A model generated the notes under the pieces. That model saw only the letters and a list, made by a program, of their open reading frames with translations. It was not told the origin of the DNA and made no database searches. This document shows positions 1 to 12,254 of a stretch of 43,018 bases of DNA, piece by piece. Origin of the DNA: a bacterium (GTDB lineage Bacteria; B130-G9); NCBI GenBank assembly GCA_035527515.1, contig DATLAJ010000015.1, positions 1-43,018 on the forward strand, given 5' to 3'. The position numbers and the translations under genes are program-made. Every line of letters begins with the position of its first letter. Position 1 is the stretch's first letter.

Positions 1-220
1 AGGGGATTGGGTAGGGCGGGATAGTCAGGAGGTTTGGGTAGTCGAGTTGATGTGGTTTGATTTGGTCTGTCTCGGTTCTCGCCAGACAAAGACGCGTCGC
101 CTATCATAACCAATGGGAGAGTCTCTCCGTTGTGGCTGATGCCGTAAAGCCCGGCCTGCGACGTGGATTGTGTCCCGATAGCTGGCGGCTACCAGGTGTC
201 CTATTGGAGGTCATCCTCGG

Positions 221-3200
221 CTACATCGGTTTTAGCGGGCTGATCTCCATCCTGGCGAACGCCGGTTGGGGCGAAGTAAGTTTACCCAGGAGATTCGAGA
301 TATAGGTGTCCCTATTATCCCTCTGGAACAGGACATTGCGCTCCTCGAGCTCGGATTTGGTCAGGCCCCACCATTTGATGATGTTGTATGGCGTGCTTGC
401 TATGATGAAGGAGCTGAGTATTACGTGCGGATCGGCGAGCTGGGGCTGTTCCTTCAGACGTTTGACCGTCTTGTAGAACGCGATCTTGGGATCATTGGGG
501 CCCTCAAGATTGCGCAGTCCTTTGGGGTCAATGAAGGCTATGTGTTGCTTGTCGCCATTGACAAGCCACATGATGAAATCGGGATGGAAATTGCCCGCCT
601 CAAAGAAACCTATCCCCCTCCCGCGGCTCATGTTACGCAGGAGATAGAGCTCCTTGCCTTCAAAGAACTCTCGCTTCGCGTTGCAGAACTTGCGCAGGTC
701 GAGGACGAAATCCCTCTCACCCTCGTTCTGAAGGACTACGGGTCTGACCTCAACCAGGCCACCCGTTACATAGACCAAGGGCTCGTAGAGGTGGTTGCTG
801 AACGTGATTACCGAAAGGCCCTGGAATTCGAGTTCGCGCAGATGGCCTTGCTCAATATAACCCTTCAATTCCAGAAGCTTCTCAACGATGTCCTGTCTCG
901 ACTGCTCAACGAGAAACCGGTATTGCTCTATGAAGTTGGGGTCGTCCTCGCTCAGTTCGATGTACTCCAGGTGCTTGCTCTCCCACTCCTGTCTGCAAAG
1001 CTTGTAGTAGCGATCGCAGTATTTCTTGAGCAATGTTGTCGCGATCTCCTGCCACCGTCGAATCCTGTCGAAGTCCGTAAACTCAAGCTCCTCGGCGGGG
1101 ATGTAGAGCTGATACCAGGACGGGTCCTCGAGCAGAACTTTGAGGCTTTCCATTCGGAGATTTAGGTTGAACCAGGTCTTCTCATTCTTGTAGCGCTGAA
1201 GCTCAAAGAAGATCTCCTCGAGGTTCATAAACGCTGTGTGCTTCCGGGAAAAGGATGCCTCATTCTTCTTGGCGAGCTCGAGAGGCTGGCGGATGCGTTT
1301 ACTGGCCATTGCCTGAACTTTGGGATACCAATCAAGAAAAACTCTGCATCTATTCGCGCCGTTATCAGAAAGACCAAGGGTTGGCTTCGGCCCGTCTCTC
1401 TTGAAGTCGAGCTCCTTTGGAAGGCGGATCATCTTCAGCCTCTTCGTGCCGAGGTTCTTTATCACCGGGAGGATTATCTCGTCTCTCTGATCCTCAGTCG
1501 GTAGCCCCTCTTCCTCGAGATACTCCTTGAACTGTTTCATGTAGTTCGCTCGAATGCCAAAGATGTTTAGTGTCTCGAGGAGCTCAGTATGGCGAGGCGC
1601 TTTCAAGCCGGGCACCTGACTGCTCCGCTTCAGCGTGAGGTTGTGGCCCTTGAGTCGAACTCCGCGACCGAAGAGCTGTATGATCTCAACGCCCTTCTTC
1701 CTGCCGACATTCATGAGGCCCATGGTGCTGACTCGCCAGCTGTTCCAGCCCTCAGTGAACTTTCTGGAGCCGATGAGCACCTTGATCGTGGAATCTCCCT
1801 CATTGAGCGAGTGGAATAGAGAACCCGAGAACTCCTGTGACTGGACTACGAGCTCCGTGTGGTCCTCACAGAGCTTGCAGAGCTTAGGCGCGTCCCCCAC
1901 GTAGATTAAGCCGAATGGCTCGTTGTCTCCCACCCGGACTGCGATCTCGCCGCCGGTGCCCTTCAGGTTCTCGATATGTATCGAGCCGGCGGAGCTCGCA
2001 TTGAAGAGAACCTTTAGGACGTCATTGTAGAGGTCCTGCGGTGACGTGTTGAGCGAGTATAGGTAAGTGAACACGTTTGAGAAGGTATCCGTGCCATGCC
2101 TGTCAAGAATGCCTGAGCGGCCCTGAAGGAGCTGTCCGAGGTACTCCTCAACCTGCTCTCGGTGCCTGACGAAGTATGAGAGGAATAGCAGGATATCCAG
2201 GACATCAGAGACATCCCGGCCACTTTCTTTGCTGACGGCGTTGACGCTGTGCCCCACAAAGACCCACAACGGGCGTTCAAGTAGGAATGGGCGCAGCTCA
2301 TGCTTCCTGTCCGCATAGAGCTTCTGCTGCTGATAAAAGGCCAGCAGGCTTGCCGTCAGATACCTCAGCCTTATCGCCTCGTCGGAGTCGTCCGCGAGGT
2401 TGAGGATGCGGTATTCCTTGCCGTAGCCATCGCGGTAGAAAAACTTGTAGGAGTAATCCAAGATGATGCACTTCGCATATAGCTGCTCTAAGTTCTCCTG
2501 ACGATGCTTGCCGACCGCCTGGCCGAACGTGGCTGAATACTCAAACGAGAAGCCGTGCGCGCAGAGGCTTCTTCTCATGGTCATCCAATGGCCGAGGTCG
2601 GTGCTGCTGGCCCCGCTGTGGCCCTCGTCAACAAGCACCAAGTTGTTGCCCTCGAAGCTCTCGACCGCCACCGTCTTCGGGCCAGTTTCCTCTTTCAGTT
2701 TGTGGATGTCGATGATCTCCACGTCCCTTCCGCCGAAGAGGCGACCGCCTTCTTTGGCGAAGAGCTCGGCTTTGATTCCCGAGAGCCCGAATTCCGCAAG
2801 ATGCTGTCGTGAAAGGCCCTCATTGGGTGTCAGGAGTATCGTCATGTTGAGGCTTTTCTCCTGACCGTGCAGTCTCAGATAGTGCCTGTATTGGAGGATG
2901 TTAATATGCATCAAAAGCGTCTTGCCGGAGCCCGTCGCACACCACAATGCTACCTTATTCAGGTCCTCGGGATTGTAGGGCTTCACCCTGTCGCCTCTGG
3001 CCCGATCAGCGTTAAGCACCTCGGCCTGCGCGTTCAAATCTGCGAGCAATGACGAGGGGTCTGAAAAGAACCGGTCGAGATATATCTCCGTGAAAAGCAA
3101 GGCCAAGTATTGGAAGTATTTGGGATAGAGGATGTGCCCCTTCCGGTTGCGCTTCTCAGTTATCTGCTTCCAGTGGCGGACGATGTTCTGGTCATATCGG

Positions 3201-3501
3201 AGAAGCAGGTCCGCCGATAAGTGCTCGCGCTCAAATATCCGGGCTTGAAGGGCCTGGCAGTAGTAGGAGACGTTGTCCTCATTGAAGCCCAGGGATGCTT
3301 GTTTAAGAAGGTCTGCGAGCTTCTGGAAGGAATCGACCTCGAACAGGCTCAGCATCCACTGGAAAAGGACGAGCTTGTCCTCGAACCTGACTCTCGGACG
3401 AGCGGGCCGGCGGCCGCGTCGCCGTGCGGTCCCAGGCGTTGGCGAGAGCGTTAGAGGCGTAGTTGGTTCAGGTGTGGTCATGTCAGTGGGCGCCAGACGG
3501 C

Positions 3502-3505
<4 letters not shown>
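221..3505 (-). CDS. res: Type III restriction enzyme, Res (helicase-nuclease) subunit
   Basis: This is the ATP-dependent restriction subunit of a type III-like R-M system. Such subunits translocate or slide along DNA and cut only when complexed with Mod. In 1094 residues one sees an SF2 helicase core with Walker A ATGSGKT (about 190-196), a DEGH Walker B box (about 293-296), the SAT motif (about 324-326) and a C-terminal helicase half ending in [13 protein letters not shown]-terminal PD-(D/E)XK nuclease follows, with PDF near 975 and DPKG near 993. The start is a GTG whose first bases overlap the mod stop (GTGA), so translation is probably coupled. An in-frame ATG nine codons later (3481) is an alternative. 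It is the last gene of the island operon, and the first 40 residues are Pro/Arg-rich and probably disordered. The family call is secure; the recognition sequence cannot be read from here. Confidence 0.93.
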
Positions 3506-6569
<3,064 letters not shown>

Positions 6570-6573
<4 letters not shown>

Positions 6574-7688
6574 TCAGCCTGGTCCTCGCGGGTGCTCTCC
6601 ACGAGCTCGAATGAGCGCTTTAACTTGTTTTGCCAGCTGGGCTTGATCTTCCTATCGTACTGGAGGCGGCCAACGACGATGCCCGGTGCGATGCCCAATT
6701 GTCTGGCGAATGCGACAATATGTTCTTCATAGAAGCGACCTTTGCTAACAAATGACAGATACTTCGCCTCAGGTATCAGGGCATTTGCGGCGAAGTGGTT
6801 GGCCTCATCTTCCTTATCACTCGAGTCCATCTTTGTGTCATCGATAAAGAGGCTTTTCCTGTTCTTCCCATGGAGCAGGATGTGGGCTGCCTCGTGGAAG
6901 AAGGTGAACCAGAAATGATCATCTTTCTTGTAGCGGAGGCTCTGAATTATCAAGGCCTTATTGCGGTTGAGCCATCTTGTTGCTCCAGAGAGATGGGTGC
7001 CTGGGAGCTCCGCGACGAATACTAGGGCCACACCTGATTGTCGACATAGTTCCCTCATCCTGGGCTCAAAAACACTAGGGAGTTCTCGAGTCAATGCTCT
7101 AATCGCTCTCAGCGATTCCTCAAACGTGTCTCTGTCATAGGATTGGGTCGAGATGTTCTCAGCCATTAACTCCCCAATCCTGAGCCATGCCGCCACTGAT
7201 TCCTTTGAGCTCTTGAAGGCGGGAGACTGTCGACAGGACACGGCCAAGATGTTGTAGCTGGCTTCCCAATTTTCGAAGCTCCCAACGCCAAGGAAACTCA
7301 AGAGACCTCTAGCTATATCGACCGTATCTCTCGACTTGGGCAAGAAGCCCCCTTTCTTCAGTTCTCTGACGGGGAATTGCTTCAACCACTGAACCGCCGC
7401 ACTGAGTCGTTTGCGTTCTTCTTCCTTCGCGATATGAAGGCGATAATCCGCATCGAGGTTGTTCCAGATGTTTGCAGACATCCCAAGAACTCGCTCGAGT
7501 TGGATAGCCGTTTCAGGCGTAACCGGGGCATTTCCGCTGATGATCTGGCTAATGTGTTTGGCAGACAATCCGCAGAGCCTTGCCAGGTCAGATTGCTTCA
7601 TGTTTCGAGCGGAGAGATGCTCCTTCAGTATCTTTCCAGGATGGACAGCATAATCTGGTTCATACTGATACAGTTGCAGGCTAGACAT
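6570..7688 (-). CDS. higA: HigA-type antitoxin fused to ImmA/IrrE metallopeptidase
   Basis: This is a 372-residue two-part protein. Residues about 15-75 form a HigA/XRE helix-turn-helix beginning [10 protein letters not shown], which would bind and neutralise the upstream HigB and repress the promoter. The C-terminal part is an ImmA/IrrE (COG2856) zinc peptidase with HEAAH at about 265-269 and the EANHFAAN segment near 295-302 that supplies the third ligand. Related proteases cleave repressors in response to damage or invasion, so the fusion could both repress and de-repress. The ATG shares one base with the higB stop (TGATG), and the gene ends in a four-base overlap with mod. That placement makes it the likely regulator of the whole operon. 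XRE-COG2856 fusions beside RelE-like toxins are known; placement inside a type III operon is the unusual part. Confidence 0.88.
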
Positions 7689-8023
7689 CAGTGATAATCC
7701 CTCACTTCAAGAATGATGATCTCCTTGATTTGCGCAAGATCAATCGAGCCATCCGGTTTCTCTGGCAATGCTGTTACGTTGGGTTCGAAGATCAAGCGAT
7801 ATGGCTGCTTCAAGTCCACCGCGTACTGTCCTTTCCTTTTTCCCGCCAATGGATGCAACCTCTCGGGTTTGATCTTCGGGACTGCCCCCAAGCATGGAGC
7901 CGCCTTTAGGACCTTCAGTCGATTCTCGATAATCTCTGCCATTTGTTTCCCGTATTCTCTACGAAGTCGCGGGTCTGAGTTAAAGACCTTTGCGAGCTTC
8001 TTCAACCTGAACTTTATGTCCAT
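7688..8023 (-). CDS. higB: HigB-family (RelE superfamily) toxin
   Basis: This is a 111-residue protein of the HigB/RelE ribosome-dependent mRNA-interferase type. The visible family features are an N-terminal helical part with RLRREYGKQMAEII, the central RLHPLAGKRKGQYAVDL strand pair, a PYRLIFEP strand and a C-terminal EIIILEVRDYH. The toxin-first order with a one-base overlap to the antitoxin is the HigBA order, opposite to most RelBE loci. The ATG at 8023 lies 61 bases from the stop of the SNF2 helicase gene, and that gap holds a promoter-like region with a palindrome. The toxin looks intact: full length, with no internal stop. Its target and whether it is active are inferred from the family only. 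Confidence 0.85.
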   Translation of the reverse strand: MDIKFRLKKLAKVFNSDPRLRREYGKQMAEIIENRLKVLKAAPCLGAVPKIKPERLHPLAGKRKGQYAVDLKQPYRLIFEPNVTALPEKPDGSIDLAQIKEIIILEVRDYH

Positions 8024-8040
8024 AGATTCAACAATTAAGA

Positions 8041-8055
8041 TTACCTAATAGGTAA
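8041..8055 (-). promoter_or_regulatory. Probable HigA operator within the higB promoter
   Basis: The sequence TTACCTA-A-TAGGTAA is a perfect 7-bp inverted repeat around one base. On the minus strand it lies just downstream of a TTGAAA hexamer (8065-8060) that could be a -35 box, so a bound repressor would cover the -10 area. It is 18 bases from the higB start. HigA/XRE repressors bind palindromes of this size in their own promoters. The palindrome is seen directly; its role as an operator is inference. Confidence 0.6.
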
Positions 8056-8084
8056 AGTATTTCAAGTCGTTTCGAGTCGGTGCT

Positions 8085-10964
8085 TCATTTTACAGACCAG
8101 CGGATGGTGAACAAGGATTCGATCGAGGTCCGCTGGGCCATTCTCTTCTCTAATGCTGAGATGAGTTTGTCGCGCTTGTCGATTATCTCATCCTCGGTGT
8201 CGAATATCTGTTGTCTCTGGCGTCGTTTTTTCTTCTCCAGTTGCCGTATCTTGTCCTGTAACTTGTGTTGCTCGTTAAGCGTTGGTGATTGTCTGGATTG
8301 TCGGTTCAGCAACTTGATCTGATTCTTCGTGTCCTTGAGATCCTTCTCAGCCGCAAACACAACGTCTTCAGCCCATTGCTCGAGACGCTCACGTTCCTCG
8401 TTGAAATATCGGCTGTTGTTCTCCACGGATAGGCTGATGGTAGACTTGGCATGTCGCTCCGCCTCTCCTTCGAGTCGGGTCCTTATACTGGGTGAGATGT
8501 TCCTTCGGGGGCCGACAGTGGCGTGGCAATTGAAGAGCTTCTCGCAGACTTCTTGGCCGAGTGCGCTGCCATCGTCACCCAAGGCTGAAAAGAGAAGATG
8601 CTCCTCAAGCTCGAAGGAATGAATGGTGAGTCGCTGGAGGTGGAGCCAGCCGGACTGCCCCTTCAAGGCTTCAACGAGGGAGATCTTGACTGGGTGATTA
8701 GAGATGTCGAATGTGAGGGAAGCCAACGGCGCCGGATAGGCTTTTGCGGTCTCGATAACGTGCTGGCCGAGGGGATGTGAGAGTCGATAAAGGAAGTCGC
8801 TTTTGACGTTTCGCTCGGTCTTAGAGATGAGATGATACGTGCCCGGCTGCGTGCCTTCCACAGGGGATCGGGACAGGTTGAAGGTGAGGTCGCTATCGTT
8901 GAAGGTTGCGAGGTCGGACAGGACGAATTTGGTGAGCGTCCAGAACAGCTTGCCTATCTGGTCCAGCTGTTGCCGGGTGCCCTCCAGATTAACACGGAGG
9001 CGCGCGTGAACTTCCTCATCAAATTGCTCCAGGAGTGTGCGCCGGGTTGCGGCGAGCTTGCTCTCGATTGTCTCCTCGAGCTGCTGACGGAGCTCTTGGA
9101 AAGCGGCTTCGATCTCCTCGGGGGTGCGGCATTGCTGGTATATGTCCAGGATGCGACGCTCAAAGTCCACGCCGGATTCAATCGCGCCCAGGACCTCGTC
9201 GGATGCGCCGAACAGGCCTCGAAAAAGGTGGAGCTTCTCGTCGAGCAGCTCGTAGACGCGTTGATCGGCAGCATTTCGTTCGTTTAGGAAGTTGATGACA
9301 ACGACGTCGAACTCCTGTCCGTAGCGGTGGCATCGGCCGATGCGTTGCTCAATGCGCTGGGGGTTCCACGGGAGGTCGTAGTTGATAACCATAGAGCAGA
9401 ACTGGAGGTTTATGCCTTCTGCCGCTGCTTCGGTTGCGATCATGATGCTGGCCTGGTCCCGGAAGTGTTCAATGATGGCAGTTCTGCAGTCCACCTGTCG
9501 TGAGCCGCTTGACCTTCCGGTGTTCCGATTGGCCTCGAGCCAACGTTCATAGATACTTCGGGAGTCGGGGTCGGTGTTGCTGCCGTTGAAGGTGCATACC
9601 TGTCCGGCGTACCCGTTCGATTCGAGGAAACGAGTGAGATACTCCTGGGTGCGCCTTGACTCGGTGAAGACCACGGCTTTGCGGGCTGCACCCATCTTGA
9701 CCAGCTGCTTGAAGCCGACGTCGAGGGCCTTTAGCAGGGCTCGGGTCTTGGTGTCGATTCCTATGCTCTGGGCCCAGAGGATGTATCTCTCCAGTTCCTG
9801 GATTTCGGCCTCTAGCTTCTTGCGGTCGATTCTGATGGGTTCATCGTCCGAGGGCGGTGTGGCCTCTTGATCCTCCTGGTCGGTCTCTGGGAACTCATCG
9901 AGGAGATCGTCGCCGATTTCCTCGCCTTCGATGATCTTCTCGGCCAGGCTCTCTTGCTCGGGCGGTTGGCCGTCGCGAAGCTTGATCAATCGATCCTTCA
10001 TGGCTTCGAGCGTCTTGGCGATGGCAATTGAGGATGAGGCGAGGAGTTTGCGGGCGATGAGAACTGTCAGGTGGCGTTGCTGGGTCGGTAGTGCATAGGT
10101 ATCATCTCGCTGGAGGAAACTTGAGACGGCCTTGTATAGTCCGTGCTCCTGTTCAGAGGGTTGAAATGGGCAGGTGAGCAGCCGTCGTTCGGTGAACCGA
10201 ACGTATTCCACAACTTGTCTTCGGAGTGTCCTCTTGCAGAAGGGAACCAGTCTGTTGCGCAATGCGTCAAGATCGGAGGCAACGTTTCCGTATTGGCTTC
10301 TGAATGAGCCTGGATTGCCGAACATACGTTCGTCGATCAAGGTTGATAAGCCGTAAATCTCCATAAGCGAGTTTTGTAGAGGCGTTGCTGTGACCAGTAT
10401 CTTGCGCCGATTCTCGAGTGCCCATCGTATGTTCTGCCCCATCTTGTTGCTGGGCCTGTATGAATTGCGAAGCTTATGCGCCTCGTCGATGACGACCAAA
10501 TCCCATTCTCGGGGACGCAGCTGGGCGCATTGGCGACTGGCGAAGTGTATAGAAGTGATCACTACTGCGTTAGCCTCGAATGGGTTGGGATTGCCCTGTG
10601 CTGTTGCGAGGCGATAGGTCTTTGCGTCCAGGATTAAGACTGGGAGGCTGAACTTCTCCTCCAGCTCCAGTCCCCACTGCTTTCGTAGCGATGCTGGGCA
10701 GATGACTAGGAGCTTTCGTTGAGATTCAGCCCAGTATTGGCAAAGGACTATCCCGGCCTCGATGGTCTTGCCGAGCCCTACTTCATCGGCGAGGAGGGTC
10801 CCCGCTGACAATGGCGATCTGATGGCGAATGCGGCGGCCTCTATCTGGTGGGGATTCAGATCGACGCACGCGTCAAAGAGTGACCTAGAGAGTCGCTCGG
10901 CACTGAAGCCACCTTGGCGGGTCAATCTATATGCGAAATACTTGGCGTGATAGGCTGTGGTCAT
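8085..10964 (-). CDS. SNF2-family helicase, DrmD/RapA-like, of the restriction island
   Basis: This is a 959-residue DNA translocase. Walker A is DEVGLGKT (about 60-67), the DEAH box is at about 160-163, motif III reads TATPLQNS, and the helicase C half ends with PQRIEQRIGRCHRYGQ. An acidic linker sits between the halves. The last 100 residues or so are a charged coiled coil rich in Lys, Glu and Arg. The opening HAKYFA and the VDLNPHQ segment are typical of SNF2 proteins encoded with large Mod/Res pairs and of DISARM DrmD. I place the start at the ATG at 10964 because homology-like sequence begins there; the open frame continues 210 codons further up without recognisable protein character. 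It reads into the toxin-antitoxin-mod-res operon after a 61-base gap. Its role in defence is inferred from family and neighbours. Confidence 0.85.
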   Translation of the reverse strand: MTTAYHAKYFAYRLTRQGGFSAERLSRSLFDACVDLNPHQIEAAAFAIRSPLSAGTLLADEVGLGKTIEAGIVLCQYWAESQRKLLVICPASLRKQWGLELEEKFSLPVLILDAKTYRLATAQGNPNPFEANAVVITSIHFASRQCAQLRPREWDLVVIDEAHKLRNSYRPSNKMGQNIRWALENRRKILVTATPLQNSLMEIYGLSTLIDERMFGNPGSFRSQYGNVASDLDALRNRLVPFCKRTLRRQVVEYVRFTERRLLTCPFQPSEQEHGLYKAVSSFLQRDDTYALPTQQRHLTVLIARKLLASSSIAIAKTLEAMKDRLIKLRDGQPPEQESLAEKIIEGEEIGDDLLDEFPETDQEDQEATPPSDDEPIRIDRKKLEAEIQELERYILWAQSIGIDTKTRALLKALDVGFKQLVKMGAARKAVVFTESRRTQEYLTRFLESNGYAGQVCTFNGSNTDPDSRSIYERWLEANRNTGRSSGSRQVDCRTAIIEHFRDQASIMIATEAAAEGINLQFCSMVINYDLPWNPQRIEQRIGRCHRYGQEFDVVVINFLNERNAADQRVYELLDEKLHLFRGLFGASDEVLGAIESGVDFERRILDIYQQCRTPEEIEAAFQELRQQLEETIESKLAATRRTLLEQFDEEVHARLRVNLEGTRQQLDQIGKLFWTLTKFVLSDLATFNDSDLTFNLSRSPVEGTQPGTYHLISKTERNVKSDFLYRLSHPLGQHVIETAKAYPAPLASLTFDISNHPVKISLVEALKGQSGWLHLQRLTIHSFELEEHLLFSALGDDGSALGQEVCEKLFNCHATVGPRRNISPSIRTRLEGEAERHAKSTISLSVENNSRYFNEERERLEQWAEDVVFAAEKDLKDTKNQIKLLNRQSRQSPTLNEQHKLQDKIRQLEKKKRRQRQQIFDTEDEIIDKRDKLISALEKRMAQRTSIESLFTIRWSVK

Positions 10965-11722
10965 GCCGCAGGTGCTTTCTTGGCAGACTCCCCATTTATA
11001 TATGCCACGAGGGCAAATTCGTGTTACGCGACCTTGACGGTCAGGAACCGAGAAGGAACGCCTCGGCGCCTTCAGCTTCGTGCACAATACGTCGCGATGG
11101 CCCGTCTTGGGTTTAGGGATTGAAACACAAGTCTGCGGCTGAATCAAGAACCGGCAGTATGTTACGGTATTCTCCGCTCGATGGCGCAGATACAAGCCTC
11201 GGCATGCCGGTGTGATATTTGCAGGCTCAAAGATCAGATGGTCGGGTAAATCCAGCTCATTGAGGTTTGCTCTGTTCGGGCTTATCGGCGCCACGCCAAC
11301 TAGAGTGCGAGAAGACCTGGATTCGGAGTGCAAATTCGAGGGGATGCGGTGAGCGGGATGTCCGATCCGAGAAATTGCGCCAGACGCCCGTAGAGACGTT
11401 TCGCCCCTTATGTGATGTCTGATACTACTCTGATAGTCAGAAGCCCGCACAACTCCGTTTCGCCCTGCCCTTGGGGTTCCGTGGTGTTCATTCTTGCCTA
11501 AGACCAAGGTCAGTGTGCCGCTATTGTGCCGTTCTTGAGTGCAATCCTGCTTTGGTAGCCTTGCCCTGAACGATACACATAACTTCGCCGACACTTCACA
11601 TCAACCCCAATCTTTGTGCCGCTATTGTGCCGTTTACCTGAGCATCACAATGTAACAACAAGGCTAAACAGGGAAAGTAGGTCTTGAGAGAGTTTTCCGC
11701 GCTCAATCGCCGGAAAGCGGCT
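10965..11722. other. Gene-poor spacer between helicase gene and tRNA-Ser
   Basis: About 760 bases with no supportable gene. The helicase frame stays open up to 11594 on the minus strand, but the translation is not recognisable and has no ribosome site. The spacer probably carries the helicase promoter. It contains the direct repeats listed separately and may be an island boundary next to the tRNA 3' end. I see no integrase remnant and no copy of the tRNA 3' end here. Confidence 0.55.
11514..11634. repeat. Pair of 20-bp direct repeats, each made of two TGTGCCG units
   Basis: The same 20 bases occur at 11514-11533 and 11615-11634, 101 bases apart. Each copy is TGTGCCG-CTAT-TGTGCCG followed by TT, so the heptamer occurs four times in two pairs with 11-base spacing, about one helical turn. 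The cluster starts about 90 bases from the 3' end of tRNA-Ser. Iterated short sites next to a tRNA end resemble arm-type integrase sites or a regulator array; neither is proven. Confidence 0.7.
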
Positions 11723-11805
11723 CGGAGGGGGTAGGATTCGAACCCACGGACCTTTCGGTCTGCGGTTTTCAAGACCGCCGCCTTCGACCTCTCGGCCACC
11801 CCTCC
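11723..11805 (-). tRNA. tRNA-Ser (anticodon TGA)
   Basis: Read on the minus strand, the 83 bases fold as a class II tRNA. The acceptor pairs GGAGGGG with CCCCTCC, followed by discriminator G. The D arm is bounded by GCC and GGC, and the anticodon stem GCGGT/ACCGC holds loop CTTGAAA. The long variable arm is GACC-GAAA-GGTC, and the T arm contains GTTCGAATC. The long variable arm and TGA anticodon identify serine (UCA and related codons). CCA is not encoded. The 3' end faces the restriction island, the usual orientation for tRNA-targeted integration. Confidence 0.96.
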
Positions 11806-11995
11806 TTATCGCGCATCCAAATATAGGCTGTCTGCGAGCGGATGCAAGTCAGGTTGCGCCTCGGGTTGGCCGGTTAAACTCCTGGGGCCGGGCACGGGCG
11901 GCGTTGAGAACCTCTTGACAATTTGGGCCAATTGCGGGACTTTTCTATATGATAAGGATCACGTAGAGTGCTGAACAGCGAGGAGGTGTGACTGA

Positions 11996-12169
11996 ATGAC
12001 AAAAAGGATGTTCTCGCGTTCTGTTAGGAGTGGGACTTACAAGCTGGGCCGTTTTCTGGGCGACCTTCAGGCTTTGAGCGGCGGAAGCCCCAAGAGAATC
12101 AGCAAGCGGGTTGGTAGGCGCCTCGTCGGTCGGGCGATCGGGAAAGGTCTGAGGAAGCTCTTTCGCTGA
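11996..12169 (+). CDS. Small basic protein of unknown function, 57 aa
   Basis: This short reading frame is supported by a strong ribosome site, GAGGAGGTG, seven bases before the ATG. The 57-residue product is very basic. It begins MTKRMFSRSVRSG, has a YKLGRFLGDLQAL segment, and ends with a Gly/Arg-rich tail in which Gly recurs every few residues (KRVGRRLVGRAIGKGL) before LFR. I recall small proteins of this layout in various bacteria but no assigned function; nucleic-acid or membrane association would be guesses. A TATATGATAAG box (11946-11956) lies 40 bases upstream and could be a -10 element. A TTGACA at 11915 is too far from it to be a standard -35. It stands alone between the divergent tRNA and the convergent ppx gene. 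Confidence 0.62.
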   Translation: MTKRMFSRSVRSGTYKLGRFLGDLQALSGGSPKRISKRVGRRLVGRAIGKGLRKLFR

Positions 12170-12254
12170 GGGTTACAAAAGCGAGCCCGAGCGGAAATGG
12201 GCACGAGGCGTGCTTGCCGGGATGGTGGTCTGCTCGCCAGGTGTGCGCTGCCTT

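Noticed and set aside
266-1165. A 299-codon plus-strand open frame
   Set aside because: It lies wholly antisense to the res gene, has no ribosome site, and its translation (Leu/Val/Glu-rich) is the usual shadow of an Arg/Glu-rich coding strand.
10965-11594. A 210-codon N-terminal extension of the SNF2 helicase
   Set aside because: The translation is unlike any helicase front, lacks a start signal, includes repeat DNA, and family-typical sequence begins exactly at the ATG at 10964.
11915-11956. Standard sigma-70 promoter formed by TTGACA and TATATGAT
   Set aside because: The spacing is 25-27 bases, far outside the usual 16-19, so at most one of the two boxes is used.
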